From Bacillota bacterium (GTDB taxonomy: Bacteria; Bacillota; Clostridia; Lachnospirales; Lachnospiraceae): 64,000 nt of DNA. Position numbers and translations under genes: made by a program. The stretch spans positions 1-64,000 of the forward strand of contig JAEYOY010000076.1 in NCBI GenBank assembly GCA_023411215.1. Direction: 5' to 3'. This document shows, piece after piece, positions 1 to 8,935 of this stretch. Position 1 is the first letter of the stretch. Each line of letters begins with the position of its first letter. The notes beneath the pieces are model-generated. The model did not search any database, had not been told where the DNA came from, and saw only the letters and a program-made list of their open reading frames with translations.

Positions 1-279
<279 letters not shown>

Positions 280-600
280 AGTTTTTGATCCAGTCAGATA
301 AACATTGGCCTAAATAATCGCTCGCGATTATTTGCTAAGTGTTTGCTTGCAAACACTTTATCCTGGTTATCTTTACTGTTTTTGTGGTTGTATCTGTTTC
401 CAGATACGGTTCGTTGATATATCATTACAATATATCATAATGAAAATCTATAATGCATCCTTTCGGATGCAATTCGAAGTCCATGTGGAACTTCGAGTTT
501 TTTAGAATTTTCAGGGTTGTTTCACTGTTCAATTATCAAGGTTCAATTGTGTGTTATCGGCTTGGACTTCTGTGTTTCTCGTCTCGCCAGCAACTTTTAT

Positions 601-629
601 AGTTTATCACATCTGCTTCCGTTTGTCAA
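601..629 (-). promoter_or_regulatory. rrn promoter, proximal of two
   Basis: Minus strand: TTGACA at 629-624, a 17-nt spacer, and TAAACT at 606-601. The consensus -35 and exact spacing support a sigma-A promoter. The roughly 320-nt leader between it and the 16S 5' end holds several short inverted repeats, for example a GAAGT/ACTTC stem near 475-495, as expected for rRNA leader processing or antitermination. Confidence 0.8.
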
Positions 630-694
630 CCACTTTTTTATTTTTTTATTTTCTATCTTTCAATCGTGGTTGCTGTTCTTCAGCAGCGAAGACT

Positions 695-723
695 ATTCTA
701 CAATGTTAATTGCAAAATGTCAA
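695..723 (-). promoter_or_regulatory. rrn promoter, distal of two
   Basis: Minus strand: TTGACA at 723-718, a 17-nt spacer, and TAGAAT at 700-695. This is near-perfect sigma-A consensus. It points toward the 16S gene about 415 nt downstream and is the first of two tandem promoters, the usual arrangement for Firmicutes rRNA operons. Confidence 0.85.
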
Positions 724-786
724 CACCTATTTTATATCTTTTTATTACCATTTTATACCACTATGTCCATGGTAAATATAGGGGAT

Positions 787-820
787 GAGAAAGAACGTAG
801 CGCGAGCTTTCTATTGTCAT
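787..820. repeat. Copy 1 of the CGCTTCGCG-type hairpin repeat
   Basis: Short palindromic sequence with an AGAAAG/CTTTCT stem, a GC-rich centre containing GCGCG, and the tail CTTTCTATTGTCAT. The same layout recurs near 3988-4100, 11534-11556, 18332-18370 and 21323-21364. No coding sequence covers it; it lies between the rRNA promoters and the aldolase terminator. Confidence 0.6.
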
Positions 821-827
821 AATTTAA

Positions 828-870
828 AATGACCGCTTGCCAAGTATAGTCTTGGCAAAACGGTCACTAA
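828..870 (-). terminator. Terminator after the KDPG aldolase gene
   Basis: Minus strand hairpin TGACCGTTTTGCCAAG / CTTGGCAAGCGGTCA followed by a weak ATTTTAAATT run, about 45 nt downstream of the aldolase stop. It separates the aldolase operon from the rrn promoter region. Confidence 0.65.
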
Positions 871-913
871 ATATTCACTACTATTAAAAAAGGTTAATAT
901 CTCATACCTAATC

Positions 914-1873
914 TTATTTCTGTAACAGATGAACCGCAAATCCGCCAAAGTCTGCATTCAGATATACTGCTACCAGTTTGTCGTTCTTATATTTCTTACT
1001 TTCCTCGTTAAAGGTGAAGCCCCTTTGCTCCAGATGGAAAATCGCTCGGTCTATATAGTTCGTCATAATTGCTATGTGACCATTCTTACCAAGGTAAGGC
1101 GTCTTCATAAGTTCTATTGCGGTGCCCATAAAGATAGATCCGCTTCCATCATTCTTAGCAAAGCCGAAAGCACTTCCAAATAAGTCCGCTACTGAATCCG
1201 CTTCTGTCTCGTTTGGCATATTGATTCCGACATGTCGAATCTCAAAGCCCAACATCAATGCCACCGCCTGTTTGGTAAGCGTAGTAATCTTATTAAAATC
1301 TCCTGCCTTTACTAGTTCGTCACTAACCATCCAGCTACCACCGCAGGCAATAATCTTCGGGAAATCCAGGTATGAAGTCAGATTTTTCTCACTAATTCCA
1401 CCGGTAGGCATAAATCTCATATTAACATAAGGCGCCGCCATCGCCTTGATCATTGCGAGCCCTCCTGCTGCTTCCGCAGGGAAGAACTTCACAACATCAA
1501 GTCCTAATTCGATTGCAGCTTCAACATCACTTGGATTCGAACAACCGGGAGTAATAGGTATATTCTTCTCTACACAGTAACGAACTATCTTAGGGTTTAA
1601 TCCTGGGCTAACGATAAAGGTCGCACCGGCAGCAACTGCTTTATCCACCTGTTCTGTCGTCAGAACGGTTCCGGCGCCGATTAGCATATCAGGATAAGCC
1701 TGTCTCATAAGGCGGATTGATTCCTCCGCTGCCGCCGTACGGAAGGTCACCTCTGCACATGGAAGGCCTCCTTCTACCAAGGCTTTTGCCAAAGGGACTG
1801 CATCCTTTGCATCATCCAACTTAATTACGGGTACGATACCCATCTTCTGAATCTTACTTAGCATTTCATTCAT
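914..1873 (-). CDS. eda: KDPG/KHG aldolase with C-terminal VOC domain
   Basis: The first ~205 residues are a class I 2-keto-3-deoxy-6-phosphogluconate / 4-hydroxy-2-oxoglutarate aldolase. They carry the AEVTFRT catalytic-glutamate motif, the GAGTVLT phosphate loop and the Schiff-base lysine in VVKFFPAE. The enzyme cleaves KDPG to pyruvate and glyceraldehyde-3-phosphate, linking uronate breakdown to glycolysis. Residues ~208-319 are an additional glyoxalase/VOC-like domain (RHVGINMPNE to the C-terminal GGFAVHLLQK), so at 319 aa the protein is about 110 aa longer than single-domain aldolases. The role of the added domain is unknown; it could be regulatory or handle a sugar-acid derivative. The upstream sequence AAAGGAGATAGAACAATG supports the start. 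No uronate genes lie next to it. Confidence 0.9.
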   Translation of the reverse strand: MNEMLSKIQKMGIVPVIKLDDAKDAVPLAKALVEGGLPCAEVTFRTAAAEESIRLMRQAYPDMLIGAGTVLTTEQVDKAVAAGATFIVSPGLNPKIVRYCVEKNIPITPGCSNPSDVEAAIELGLDVVKFFPAEAAGGLAMIKAMAAPYVNMRFMPTGGISEKNLTSYLDFPKIIACGGSWMVSDELVKAGDFNKITTLTKQAVALMLGFEIRHVGINMPNETEADSVADLFGSAFGFAKNDGSGSIFMGTAIELMKTPYLGKNGHIAIMTNYIDRAIFHLEQRGFTFNEESKKYKNDKLVAVYLNADFGGFAVHLLQK

Positions 1874-1917
1874 TGTTCTATCTCCTTTAGTATATATGAT
1901 TAAGTAGTACGTGTTAA

Positions 1918-2613
1918 CTAGAAAAGTAGCTTTGTTGCCCCGGTAATGAATTTCAGCAATACATTATTATTATAAATTATACTTAGTACCTCATTCTCTC
2001 CAACCAGCTTCAACACTGACTGCCCAAAGGCTGTGCCGCCAAAGACATTCAACAGAATAAAGAACAACCATACCAATAATAGACCATGAAGCAACCCAGC
2101 CAGAAGACCGGCTGTCTTATTTACTTGATTTAATAATGGCAGCTTACTGATCAGATCCAATGCCATGAATATTACCCATAACAGGAGCAGTATAGCAATA
2201 AATGTCGCGATGAAGGATAAGGAATTGATTATGACTCCGGTAAGATACTGGCTTACATATTGCTTGAATCCGGTAATTGCCATTTCCTTATAATTCTCAA
2301 CAGTATTATTTTTAAGTAATCCTTCTTTTATTGACTTAGGAACGGATAAGCCCTCGATTGCTTCGGGCTGTTCCTCTTCTATGATCTCTTCCTCACCGAA
2401 AGGTAGCAGCTTCTCAACCTTAGTAGCAATGCCATTGTAGAACTTCTCATTGCCCATCATATAATTCTTTACCATCGGGCTGATCCATATCGTCAGGATA
2501 AGAGCCAGAATCAATGATACCAAAGAAAATACCGTCTTAATAAATCCAACCTTCATGCCAATAATAGCATTACCCAAAAGAATGAGTAATACTACAACTA
2601 ATAACCAATTCAT
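1918..2613 (-). CDS. CvpA family membrane protein
   Basis: 231 aa with an N-terminal hydrophobic stretch, a second one around residues 25-50, a charged loop (EEEIIEEEQPEAIEG), and two further hydrophobic segments in the C-terminal half. This is the CvpA (colicin V production-like) fold, and GMKVGFIKTVFSLVS matches the family's conserved N-terminal GxxxGxxxxl pattern. CvpA proteins are inner-membrane proteins whose role in Firmicutes is unsettled. The gene lies between the aldolase and the WD40-like protein with gaps under 50 nt, so co-transcription is likely. Confidence 0.8.
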   Translation of the reverse strand: MNWLLVVVLLILLGNAIIGMKVGFIKTVFSLVSLILALILTIWISPMVKNYMMGNEKFYNGIATKVEKLLPFGEEEIIEEEQPEAIEGLSVPKSIKEGLLKNNTVENYKEMAITGFKQYVSQYLTGVIINSLSFIATFIAILLLLWVIFMALDLISKLPLLNQVNKTAGLLAGLLHGLLLVWLFFILLNVFGGTAFGQSVLKLVGENEVLSIIYNNNVLLKFITGATKLLF

Positions 2614-2661
2614 AAATTCCTCCCTTTTTCATTTATCTAATCCCGTAATGACTAACTATAT

Positions 2662-3834
2662 TTATTCCACAAGGCTAATCTGCGCAATCTCCTTATCACT
2701 CACATAATAGTATTGGTCCAAATCATTTATGGGATACAATGCTACGATATTACTGTCAAAGGTGTGTTTGAATTTCACTGTACCGTTCATCTTCATCACA
2801 ATACAGGATACATTATCATACATGATAATCTCTTCCCCTTCTAGGTAAATTTCGCTGTAGTCAAAGTCCATCTTTTTATTTAGAATTATATCTCCCTTAA
2901 GATTATAGACTACAAGCTCATCGTAACCGGATTCACCCTCATCTAGAACCACACCTACATATTTCTCATTATGAAGAATGCTTTCTATCTTATTCTCAAA
3001 ACTAATCTCTTTGATCACCTTAGGCATCTCGGAATATTGAATCAGCATAAAGCCATTTTCCTTAAATACACATGCCGTATCATTATTGCTAAAGAAGACT
3101 CTAGGTGCAATAACACCCTCAAACTTAAAGCCTCCAACCAAGTTGTCGATCCAATTCTGACCAACCTCACCAAAATTATAGAAGCTGGCGATTCCTGTTA
3201 TCTCTCCGGTATTGACAGTAAGGTAACTGGTAATCAGCTTTAAGCCATCATCCGATATCGAAATATCGATGGGATATCCATCCTCACTCATGCTGGTAAC
3301 CTTCTCTCCCAATTTCGTGCCATCCACATCATAGAGAAATATATAGTTTTCTTCCTTTGCTTCCTGCAGAACATAGACTACACCTTGGCGTGCAACTTCG
3401 ACTTTAATAATATCGTAGACCGTTGAGATGTTTCCTGCAATTCCTTTCCCATCAAAGATCTGAATTGAGTTTCCACCCTGATCAGCTACAACTGCATAAT
3501 CACCGCAGACATCAGCAATCGGCTGTTTCATCTCATAGGAACCGTTCCATTTCAGCTTGCCATCTTTATCGATGGCTGTGGCACCATCCTTACTATATTT
3601 TAAGACACCGCTCCCATATCGCAGATACTGTGCACCATTCTCTACCTTATTATCCATCTTCTTAAGCACTTCAAAACCGGTATAGTTTTTATTATACAAA
3701 TTGTATAAATAAATGCTGCCTCCGACTAATAATGCCAAAATCGCTATTCCTATGACGATATTGCGTCTTCTTCTGATTCTTCTTTTACGTTCGCCATAGT
3801 CTCTGACCGATTGTCCTTCATTGTCTTTAGCCAT
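2662..3834 (-). CDS. Membrane-anchored beta-propeller-like protein (DUF5711-like)
   Basis: 390 aa. A very basic N-terminus (RKRRIRRRRNIV) precedes one membrane helix at ~residues 26-46, then an extracytoplasmic region of repeated short beta-strand motifs (for example LKYSKDGATAIDKDGKLKW and DYAVVADQGGNSIQIF), which suggests a WD40/PQQ-type propeller. It resembles the DUF5711 proteins of Lachnospiraceae, whose function is unknown; this assignment is from memory of the family and was not searched. It precedes cvpA on the same strand with a ~50-nt gap. Confidence 0.6.
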   Translation of the reverse strand: MAKDNEGQSVRDYGERKRRIRRRRNIVIGIAILALLVGGSIYLYNLYNKNYTGFEVLKKMDNKVENGAQYLRYGSGVLKYSKDGATAIDKDGKLKWNGSYEMKQPIADVCGDYAVVADQGGNSIQIFDGKGIAGNISTVYDIIKVEVARQGVVYVLQEAKEENYIFLYDVDGTKLGEKVTSMSEDGYPIDISISDDGLKLITSYLTVNTGEITGIASFYNFGEVGQNWIDNLVGGFKFEGVIAPRVFFSNNDTACVFKENGFMLIQYSEMPKVIKEISFENKIESILHNEKYVGVVLDEGESGYDELVVYNLKGDIILNKKMDFDYSEIYLEGEEIIMYDNVSCIVMKMNGTVKFKHTFDSNIVALYPINDLDQYYYVSDKEIAQISLVE

Positions 3835-3987
3835 AACCTAACTCCCCTGTATTTTACTTTATAGTGATTATAACTCATTTGCTACTACTTGGCACCTATT
3901 ATTTTTACATAAAATATTGAAAAAACGAGACTCTTTGGCGGACCCCGAGCGCTTTTTGTGTTGTTGGACTGTCTTTCCTATGGCTCA

Positions 3988-4100
3988 ACAATAGAAAACA
4001 CGCTTCGCGAGTTACTCCGGTTATCGCGGGCTTGCTCGTATCATTTCAAGTAAACTTGAATGATACTTCGCTTCGCCTTCACGTAATCAATTGTCATGAA
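3988..4100. repeat. Copy 2 of the hairpin repeat, extended by a second stem
   Basis: Contains CAATAGAAAACACGCTTCGCGAG and, about 80 nt later, CTTCGCTTCGCC and ATTGTCATGAAT, the same ends as the other copies. The middle holds an ATCATTTCAAG/CTTGAATGAT stem not seen in the short copies. It occupies the 3835-4197 gap between two minus-strand genes. The only other feature in that gap is the terminator at 4102-4159. Confidence 0.55.
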
Positions 4101-4101
4101 T

Positions 4102-4159
4102 AAAAGTGCCGCTGCTGTTTCTCTTCAATGATAATCAAAGAGGAAACATATAGCGGCAC
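4102..4159 (-). terminator. Terminator after the LysM protein gene
   Basis: Minus strand: GTGCCGCT ... AGCGGCAC stem with a secondary GTTTC/GAAAC stem inside, followed by TTTTATT. It lies ~40 nt after the LysM gene's stop codon. Confidence 0.8.
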
Positions 4160-4197
4160 ATGTATAACCCTGCGTGAATACTACAAATCAGCCTCCC

Positions 4198-5529
4198 TTA
4201 TGGAACAATCAGCTTCTGTCCCACATAAATCAAATCCTGATTCGTGATATTATTCAATTGCATAATCTTATCTACCTTTGTATAGGTCTTATATAATTTA
4301 TAACTGATACCTGCGAGAGAATCTCCCTCTACTACAATGTAATAATTTATTTTATTCTCTTCCTTCTCAGAGGCTTTTACCTGCTTCGAGTCGTCAGGTT
4401 CCTGGGAGGCAAGCTTCTCACTTGATGTATCCTCCTGCTCCTCCTTATCTTCCATCTTATCCTCAGTATCCTCCGGTTTCGTGTCCTTCGGCTCCGTTTT
4501 CTTCTCCAGAGGCTTAACATCGCCCGGTACCACCTCAACATCAAGGGAATCCTCTCCCTCCTCAGAGTTCGTTATTTCATCGGAGGAAGCTTCCGGCTTT
4601 GAATCGCTGATATCTGAGGTTTGTCCCTCTACAACTGAGGTTTTAGAAACAACTTTCCCTGCCATACGATCTTCCGCAACTATAGTCTGTACCTCTTCCA
4701 TATTCTGAGAAAGATAATTTAAAGTATCCTGCATACTCTTCATCTGATCATAATTATTTAGAATGGCTGCACCGACTACCAGCACAATTACTGCCAGCAG
4801 AGTTCCCGCTGCATACATCAGCCTGGTAATTCCTTTACCCTCTTCCACAACCGGTTTCTTATTCTGTAAAACGGTTCGAATCTCTCTGGATACCCTGTCA
4901 TCATAATTAGATTCTATACTCTGAGGTTCCTTATGTTCTATCATATAGGTCTGCATCTCTTCGTTTTTCTCGTAATATATATAATACCCTTCCAGCTTGT
5001 TCAGACGGTTATTCTCATAACTATAGAAGCTTTCCTCCTTCTCCAAATTATCGAAGGTAAACAAGGTCTTATCCTGACCGGCGAAATTATTTATATGAGC
5101 CTTGGTAATCCTATCCTTGTCCTCCAAAAGATACCCCGGTCCACCGATGAACCAGCCCACAATCTCAGTCTCAACAAAATACTTCTTGATCTCCTCATAT
5201 ATTCTGCCCCAAGTATCATTAGAAAAGGTAGTCTCCGAAGACAAATCGATATCACTGACCTCAACAGCACCGGATATAAAAATATTTCGGCAATTCTCCA
5301 ATCGAATACATTGTCCAACCAAAACAGCCACCTTACAAGCAGAGTAATCCCCTCCGGCCATTTGCTTTATGTATGTCATTACATAATCTTCCACATAGAT
5401 CTTCTTGTTTGAATTGCTTTTTCCTATCTGTCTCACGTTCTTTGGCATCTTAAAGGAAGGCTGTACTCTACTCGCCGGATTACCTTCTCCACTCTCATTG
5501 CTGTATATCGTTTCAATCACATGGCTCAC
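4198..5529 (-). CDS. MPN-like domain, membrane helix and C-terminal LysM
   Basis: 443 aa. Residues ~40-200 resemble a JAB/MPN fold: IVGWFIGGPG (123-132) corresponds to the VGWYHSHPG core of Rpn11-like proteins, followed by a long helix and GYYIYYE. The metal-binding H-x-H is replaced by I-G-G, so metalloprotease activity is not expected. A membrane helix follows (~235-257), then an acidic, low-complexity Glu/Asp/Ser/Lys-rich spacer (~290-395), and a LysM domain (~397-443, YYIVVEGDSLAGISYKLY to GQKLIVP) that should bind peptidoglycan. The topology puts the MPN-like part in the cytoplasm and LysM in the wall. No exact family is recognised. The gene is transcribed alone and divergently from yyaC. 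Confidence 0.7.
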   Translation of the reverse strand: MSHVIETIYSNESGEGNPASRVQPSFKMPKNVRQIGKSNSNKKIYVEDYVMTYIKQMAGGDYSACKVAVLVGQCIRLENCRNIFISGAVEVSDIDLSSETTFSNDTWGRIYEEIKKYFVETEIVGWFIGGPGYLLEDKDRITKAHINNFAGQDKTLFTFDNLEKEESFYSYENNRLNKLEGYYIYYEKNEEMQTYMIEHKEPQSIESNYDDRVSREIRTVLQNKKPVVEEGKGITRLMYAAGTLLAVIVLVVGAAILNNYDQMKSMQDTLNYLSQNMEEVQTIVAEDRMAGKVVSKTSVVEGQTSDISDSKPEASSDEITNSEEGEDSLDVEVVPGDVKPLEKKTEPKDTKPEDTEDKMEDKEEQEDTSSEKLASQEPDDSKQVKASEKEENKINYYIVVEGDSLAGISYKLYKTYTKVDKIMQLNNITNQDLIYVGQKLIVP

Positions 5530-5858
5530 TCCTATCCGATACTTTTTGTACTGGTCACCCCAAAATATAACTAATCATAACATAGGTTGGACATGCTTTT
5601 TGTCGTATCAAGCTCTTATGTAAACATAAATTTTCCTCAGAATTCCATGTAAATTGCGCCAAACCCCTCTTATTTGATCCCATTTTCATCTTCCTTGCAT
5701 CAATTATGCTCGAAATAATTGCTTTTTTGCTTGTCATTATCTATATTCGTTCAAATATTACGTCTAATATTTTAAGTTTATGGCAATACTTTATCTAAGC
5801 TTTCGAAGACGCTAGTTTCGCCGACATACATTCAATTGCTAATTCAAGAACGAAAGGC

Positions 5859-6455
5859 ATGTGTAGTACGATGAATATCTTATTCAAACCAAAAAACAAA
5901 ATATCATACTTTGATTCTGCAGAGAAAACCACCGCTTATGAGTTGGGCAGTACATTGTCCGAGCTGATCCAGGAGCAGGTGTTACTAAAACGCACGATTA
6001 TCTTCCTGTGCATTGGCTCGGATCGGGCAACCGGAGATTGTCTGGGCCCAATCATCGGATACAAATTATCCAAATATAAAAAGTACCATAACTATTACGT
6101 CTATGGTACTCTGGAAGATCCCGTTCATGCTAAAAATCTGAAGGATACTATCACAACGATTCATCATAACCATGATGATGCTTTTGTCATAGCCATCGAT
6201 GCTTCTTTGGGAAGATCCGATCACATCGGTTACATTACTCTGGGAGAAGGCCCACTGAAGCCCGGAGCCGGGGTTGATAAGGACCTGCCTGCTGTTGGCG
6301 ATATCTTTATTACCGGTATTGTGAATTTCTCCGGTATGCTTGACAGCATGCTCCTTCAGACCACCCGACTAAACGTTGTTATGATGATGGCCGACCAGAT
6401 CTGCCTTGCAATTAATTACTGCATCTGTAAACTAAAAGCTATCACCATCTCATAA
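5859..6455 (+). CDS. yyaC: Sporulation protein YyaC (GPR-related peptidase fold)
   Basis: 198 aa of the DUF1256/YyaC family, related in fold to the germination protease GPR. The family core FLCIGSDRATGDCLGPIIGYKL is present, followed by YVYGTLEDPVHAKNL and a VIAIDASLG motif with an acidic residue. YyaC is made during sporulation in bacilli and clostridia, which supports an endospore former. The start is uncertain: GAAAGG lies immediately before the ATG at 5859, and a second ATG at 5871 has better spacing. The gene stands alone on the plus strand and converges on the coiled-coil gene across a shared terminator. Confidence 0.88.
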   Translation: MCSTMNILFKPKNKISYFDSAEKTTAYELGSTLSELIQEQVLLKRTIIFLCIGSDRATGDCLGPIIGYKLSKYKKYHNYYVYGTLEDPVHAKNLKDTITTIHHNHDDAFVIAIDASLGRSDHIGYITLGEGPLKPGAGVDKDLPAVGDIFITGIVNFSGMLDSMLLQTTRLNVVMMMADQICLAINYCICKLKAITIS

Positions 6456-6533
6456 CCTTAGGAAGGATCGAATTACAATATCATAAGTTGCCCTCTTAAT
6501 GAGGCTATATCAAAACATATGGCACAACCGTCA

Positions 6534-6578
6534 AAAAGGATAACAAGCAAACCGGGTGGTATGCTGTTATCCTTTCTT
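6534..6578. terminator. Bidirectional terminator between convergent genes
   Basis: Stem AAAGGATAACA / TGTTATCCTTT with a ~20-nt loop, flanked by A-rich sequence on the left and T-rich on the right. It can end both yyaC (plus) and the coiled-coil protein gene (minus). Confidence 0.75.
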
Positions 6579-6614
6579 TGGCCACTTTATACAACAGCCT
6601 CTGAACTTCATCGA

Positions 6615-7733
6615 TTATACTGAGGAATTCTCTTCCTTCTCTAAATTAAGTTTATAGAAAGCAACTGCTTCTGATATATTCACAGCATTACCTGCCTGAA
6701 TAATACTAATCAGAGTATCCACCTGTTTTAATGTCATTCGTTCTTTGCCAAGGAAGGGTTCATAATCACTCGCTATCTTAAGAGTCAGCGCTTTGATTCT
6801 CTCCTCTGCCTTTGATGAATCGGATTTGACCTTATCGTACTCTTCCCGCTGCGTGGTTAATTTACTTTTATAATTTGCTTCAATCTCCGAAGCAATAATC
6901 AACACAGTTGTGTTATCAAAGGTAGCAAGCGCTTCTTTTTTCTGGGCAACCACTTCAGCACTCTCCTGCTCCAGCTTTGCTAATTCTGCATCAAAATCCT
7001 GCAACCCATAGGAGCTTTCATCATGGTCCTTACGGATATTTTTTTTGATTATCGTCATCTTTCTTTTATTCGCTCTGATCTGCCCCCGTATCCCCTTCAC
7101 CTTCTGCAGCTCCATAACGTACTTATCCTTCGTACTATTACCAAGAATAAGATAAAGCCCTCCAAAGAATAATACAGTAAGGACATAGGTAAGAATCAGG
7201 TACAGAATTTTTTCTTCGGGCAGTAGCAGAAAATAGATCCCACATGGTATCAACAAAAGAGTAATTATAATCGTAGCAAGAATGAACAAAACATCGGTAA
7301 AACAAGCCGGAGAGTATAATGCATAGTAAAGCTTTGTATTGCAAAACAAAGGGATATGCTTTTGTCTGAATAAGGTTTTTGCCTCCAGTTTTAGCTGAGT
7401 ATTCTCCTGTCGAAGCGAGGAAGTCTCTGTATCGATCCGCTGAGACACTTTGGCATTCTTGCTTCTCTCCCGCTTCTCCTTAATACGCTTTATTCTGGTC
7501 TGAAGCTTGTCCTCCTGCTGATCAAAGGTGTCTTCAATCTCAAGCCTGCGCTTTTTCGATGTCTTCTGGATCTCCTCCTTCATCGTCTGCTCCAGATCGG
7601 CTATACTTTTCTCCAACTTCTCCTCCTCGAGAAGCAAGGTCTCATTCTTCGACTGATAACCGTATCGTTCCAGCAAGCACTCCTTTATTTCATTTAACTG
7701 CTCGATACCACCGTTTAATAAATTCTCGTCCAT
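6615..7733 (-). CDS. Coiled-coil membrane protein of unknown function
   Basis: 372 aa. Residues 1-125 are highly charged and heptad-like (LEEEKLEKSIADLEQ, KRERSKNAKVSQ), predicted coiled coil. Two or three hydrophobic segments follow (~145-200, LFILATIIITLLLIPCGIY and LILTYVLTVLFFGGLY), then a second charged coiled coil (~205-330) and a short C-terminal helix. There is no signal peptide and no catalytic motif that I recognise. The layout, two cytoplasmic coils flanking a membrane hairpin, suggests a structural or scaffolding role. It is monocistronic between two terminators. Confidence 0.6.
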   Translation of the reverse strand: MDENLLNGGIEQLNEIKECLLERYGYQSKNETLLLEEEKLEKSIADLEQTMKEEIQKTSKKRRLEIEDTFDQQEDKLQTRIKRIKEKRERSKNAKVSQRIDTETSSLRQENTQLKLEAKTLFRQKHIPLFCNTKLYYALYSPACFTDVLFILATIIITLLLIPCGIYFLLLPEEKILYLILTYVLTVLFFGGLYLILGNSTKDKYVMELQKVKGIRGQIRANKRKMTIIKKNIRKDHDESSYGLQDFDAELAKLEQESAEVVAQKKEALATFDNTTVLIIASEIEANYKSKLTTQREEYDKVKSDSSKAEERIKALTLKIASDYEPFLGKERMTLKQVDTLISIIQAGNAVNISEAVAFYKLNLEKEENSSV

Positions 7734-7822
7734 CAGATTACCCTCCTGATATCCATTTTTTTCATTTTACTGCTTTTTACCGACATGGTCAAGACGGTGA
7801 CACACTTTCCGTACAATAACAA

Positions 7823-7886
7823 GGAACACCACTCGGATAATCCTTCTCTCATTCTAGATGAAGTTATTATCAGGAGCGGTGTCCCA
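7823..7886 (-). terminator. Terminator after secF
   Basis: Minus strand: GGGACACC ... GGTGTTCC stem with an inner ATAAT-type stem and a ~25-nt loop, followed by TTGTTATTG. It lies 30 nt after the secF stop. Confidence 0.65.
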
Positions 7887-7915
7887 TTATATTCATATGG
7901 ATTTATTATTGCTAA

Positions 7916-8935
7916 TTAATAATTCGGAGCGGGTTTCTTCTTCTCTTCAAAGATAATATCCTCGCCCTTTTTCTTCTTCCACATTACCCAAAGCGGACCT
8001 GCGATACAGATAGTGGAATAGCATCCGCTAATGGAACCTACTGCCATCGGGAGTGCAAAACTCATGATGGAATTAATACCGCTTCCCATTGCAATAAAAT
8101 ATACCAAGCCTACACTCACCATAACTGCAACGTTAGTATTAATGGATCGCATCATGGACTGAGTAATGGAAAGGTCGGCAACAGCCTCAAGCGGATAACC
8201 AACGTAAGTCTTCGAATTCTCGCGGATACGATCATAGATAACAATCGTATCGTTGATGGAATATCCGATGATACTCAAGGCTACCGCAACGAAGGACTCT
8301 CCGATCGGTATTTTGAAAATAACACAGACGAAGAAAACAACCAAAACGTCATGTATTAAGGCAACGATCGCCATAGATCCAGCAGATAGACCACCTATCA
8401 TCTTAAAGCGAATCCATACATAGACAAGAACCAACGCACCTGCTAAGAGAATGGAGATAATACCATTTCTTAGAAAACGCTGACCAAAGAAGGGTTCAAC
8501 CATGGAGGATTCTGACTGCTTCAACTGTGCATCAGGAAAGGCTTCTGTCAGTACCGTATCAAATTCTTCTCTTTCTGCTGCATCTAAACCGTAATTACCG
8601 GCAATATTCAGAATTAGACGCTGCTCGCCACTGGAAATATCCTCGGTAACCTGCGTAGTGACCGGCCTGCCCAGTGATTCGGATGCAACATCTGCTGCCT
8701 TATCGGCATCAATCTCGCCAACATAGGTGTATTTAATTAATGCTCCACCCTTGAACTGGATATCCAGCTGTACCCCATTGATGAACATGAACAGGATACC
8801 GATTAGCATAATGGATATAGAAATGGTAAAGTAAATCTTACGCTTTGCATAAAAAGGTATAATCTTATTCTCTTTATACATCTCAGGAGTTACTTTCACT
8901 TCTTTAACATATTTTCTGTCTTTCATTTCTTTCAT
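7916..8935 (-). CDS. secF: Protein translocase subunit SecF
   Basis: 339 aa with six membrane segments. It has the RND-type SecF signature GYSINDTIVIYDRIREN in the fourth helix region, an FKGGALIKYTY segment after the first helix and the large periplasmic loop. SecF pairs with SecD to help complete protein export using the proton or sodium gradient. The start has GGAGGGTAACACT ahead of it, and its ATG overlaps the secD stop by 4 nt (ATGA), so the two are translationally coupled. Confidence 0.96.
   Translation of the reverse strand: MKEMKDRKYVKEVKVTPEMYKENKIIPFYAKRKIYFTISISIMLIGILFMFINGVQLDIQFKGGALIKYTYVGEIDADKAADVASESLGRPVTTQVTEDISSGEQRLILNIAGNYGLDAAEREEFDTVLTEAFPDAQLKQSESSMVEPFFGQRFLRNGIISILLAGALVLVYVWIRFKMIGGLSAGSMAIVALIHDVLVVFFVCVIFKIPIGESFVAVALSIIGYSINDTIVIYDRIRENSKTYVGYPLEAVADLSITQSMMRSINTNVAVMVSVGLVYFIAMGSGINSIMSFALPMAVGSISGCYSTICIAGPLWVMWKKKKGEDIIFEEKKKPAPNY

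Noticed and set aside
472..500. Plus-strand terminator in the rRNA leader
   Set aside because: A GAAGT/ACTTC stem with TTTTTT exists on the plus strand, but no plus-strand gene precedes it; it is more likely part of the rRNA leader.
5555..5737. Short minus-strand frame upstream of the LysM gene
   Set aside because: No ribosome binding site and no recognisable domain; it lies in the divergent promoter gap.
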